Assembly: GCA_024401275.1 (NCBI GenBank)
Contig: JAKSLJ010000004.1
Span: forward strand, 1-64,000
Reading direction: 5' to 3'
Length of the DNA: 64,000 nt
DNA from: Bacteroidaceae bacterium
GTDB lineage: Bacteria > Bacteroidota > Bacteroidia > Bacteroidales > Bacteroidaceae
Positions 63,114-64,000 of this stretch are shown piece by piece (positions within the stretch are counted from its first letter, which is position 1; each line of letters begins with the position of its first letter). Made by a program: the position numbers and the translations under genes. The notes under the pieces were generated by a model, which saw only the letters and a list, made by a program, of their open reading frames with translations, was not told the DNA's origin and did no database searches.

Positions 63114-63265
63114 TCAGCCATTCGTCACGCCAACCAGCTGCGGGAAGGAAGCTGGAATGAAAAAATCATTCCGCACTTACTCACATACAGGTCGGATTGA
63201 GCCTCCATAGTAAGGCTCCTCCCAATAACTGTCAAACTTACCTTTATGAAATGGTAGTGAGATAT
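63114..63265 (-). pseudogene. Remnants of further Fibrobacter-type paralogous domains
   Basis: A minus-strand frame ends ISLPFHKGKFDSYWEEPYYG then GSIRPVCE and stops at 63177, matching the C-terminal end of the neighbouring domain. Just downstream, another frame reads SFLPAAGWRDEW, matching its LPAAGYRDG region. Both are fragments without starts. Confidence 0.7.
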
Positions 63266-63281
63266 TGTTCTGTCATTTGAC

Positions 63282-64000
63282 TCACTTGTTTAACCACGCA
63301 AGCCTTTTTATTCCATCTTGATTCCCTTGCTCGGCAGCCTTTTGGTACCATTTCTTGGCTTCCTGAATATTCTTGGATACGCCTAATCCCTTTTCATAGC
63401 AATAACCAAGATTAGCCTGAGCTGTTGCAAGTCCTTGTTCTGCCGCCTTACGATACCAGATTACAGCTTCTTTATAATCTTGCTTAACACCATTGCCATT
63501 GAAGTAGCAGCTGCCAACATTTCTCTGTGCCTGATCATTTCCCTTCTCTGCTGCTTTACGATACCAATTCAAAGCCTCTATCATATTCTTTTCAACGCCC
63601 TGACCAAGTTGATAGCAGACACCTAGAGAGTTCTGAGCATTTGCACGCCCCTGCTCTGCTGCTCTACGATACCATTTCACTGCTTCGTAATAGTCTGTTG
63701 CTACACCTTCACCTTTCTCATATCGAGTCGCCAAATGCTCTTGAGAAAAGGTATCGCCACATTCAGCACCTTTGCGTAGCCATTTCACCGCTTCGGCATA
63801 ATCCTGCTTTACTCCAAGTCCTTTGGCATAGCAATAGCCAATATAACCTTGAGCCTCTGCATTTCCTTGTTCTGCAGCTTTGAGGAACCACTTAGAAGCT
63901 TTGTTATAATCTTTTTGTACCCCATTCCCAAAGTAGTAGCAGAGGGCAAGTCTTGCTTGCGCCGCAGCATCTCCTTGCTCTGCTTTTGTTTGATAGTCGC
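63282..64000 (-). CDS. Sel1-repeat protein, 5' end beyond the window
   Basis: The frame is open to the window edge (reading DYQTKAEQGDAAAQARLALC from the edge), so the N terminus is missing. At least six Sel1 repeats follow (YYEAVKWYRRAAEQGRANAQ, NSLGVCYQLGQGVEKNMIEA, and so on), and the end is KRLAWLNK. It is a paralog of the protein at 60531-61448, in the opposite orientation. One unit has GAECGDTFSQEHLATRYEKG, less regular than the rest. Confidence 0.88.
   Translation of the reverse strand, partial: DYQTKAEQGDAAAQARLALCYYFGNGVQKDYNKASKWFLKAAEQGNAEAQGYIGYCYAKGLGVKQDYAEAVKWLRKGAECGDTFSQEHLATRYEKGEGVATDYYEAVKWYRRAAEQGRANAQNSLGVCYQLGQGVEKNMIEALNWYRKAAEKGNDQAQRNVGSCYFNGNGVKQDYKEAVIWYRKAAEQGLATAQANLGYCYEKGLGVSKNIQEAKKWYQKAAEQGNQDGIKRLAWLNK

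Overview
The window looks like a chromosomal segment of a Bacteroidales bacterium, most like Prevotellaceae. The reasons are a SusC/SusD pair, BspA-like leucine-rich repeat proteins, a 2-oxoacid:ferredoxin oxidoreductase, a class I fumarase, M64 peptidase and DUF3316-type proteins. Promoters have the Bacteroidetes form TAnnTTTG (usually TAACTTTGCA or TACCTTTGCA), with A-rich leaders and no Shine-Dalgarno sequences. The genus is inferred, not proven.

Layout. 1-10.9 kb: a partial CAU-anticodon tRNA, an outer-membrane barrel gene, then a co-directional surface-nutrient locus (SusC, SusD, a lipoprotein, a small secreted protein, a YitT-type membrane protein, a secreted M64 metallopeptidase). 10.9-14.8 kb: a gene-poor stretch with a 42-codon ORF, tandem and inverted repeat arrays, a BspA-like gene and a candidate structured RNA. 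14.8-25.2 kb: metabolic and housekeeping genes (short-chain dehydrogenase, hemerythrin-LuxR regulator, fumarase, POT transporter, YihA GTPase, MBL hydrolase, RNase H, phosphosugar mutase) and tRNA-Arg(TCT). 25.3-30.7 kb: two large secreted proteins, the second split by an apparent frameshift. 30.7-40.6 kb: guaD-mfd-DUF3316, prfC-yqeY and a sodium symporter. 40.7-44.8 kb: a seven-gene piece of the spc ribosomal operon (rpsH to secY) standing alone behind its own promoter. 45-50.7 kb: three OmpH/Skp chaperones, murI, tRNA-Arg(CCT), and a four-gene ketoacid:ferredoxin oxidoreductase operon.

From 50.7 kb to the end the DNA is accessory. It holds an ISL3-type transposase remnant, a duplicated tRNA-Arg 3' end, an XRE regulator coupled to a CoiA-like putative nuclease behind a perfect 20-bp palindrome, a RhuM gene, two BspA genes sharing a 449-bp identical 3' end, a toxin-antitoxin locus whose toxin has lost its middle, Sel1-repeat genes, a zinc-ribbon protein and a Fibrobacter-type repeat-domain protein with decayed copies beside it. 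Many dispersed intergenic repeats punctuate this part.

The strongest candidates for undescribed biology are: the ~125-bp operator-promoter block shared by the barrel gene and the 42-codon ORF; the candidate RNA at 14.2-14.5 kb; a promoter-driven array of ~31-nt repeats at 51.4-51.7 kb; the palindrome-controlled HTH/CoiA-like pair; and BspA cassette exchange.
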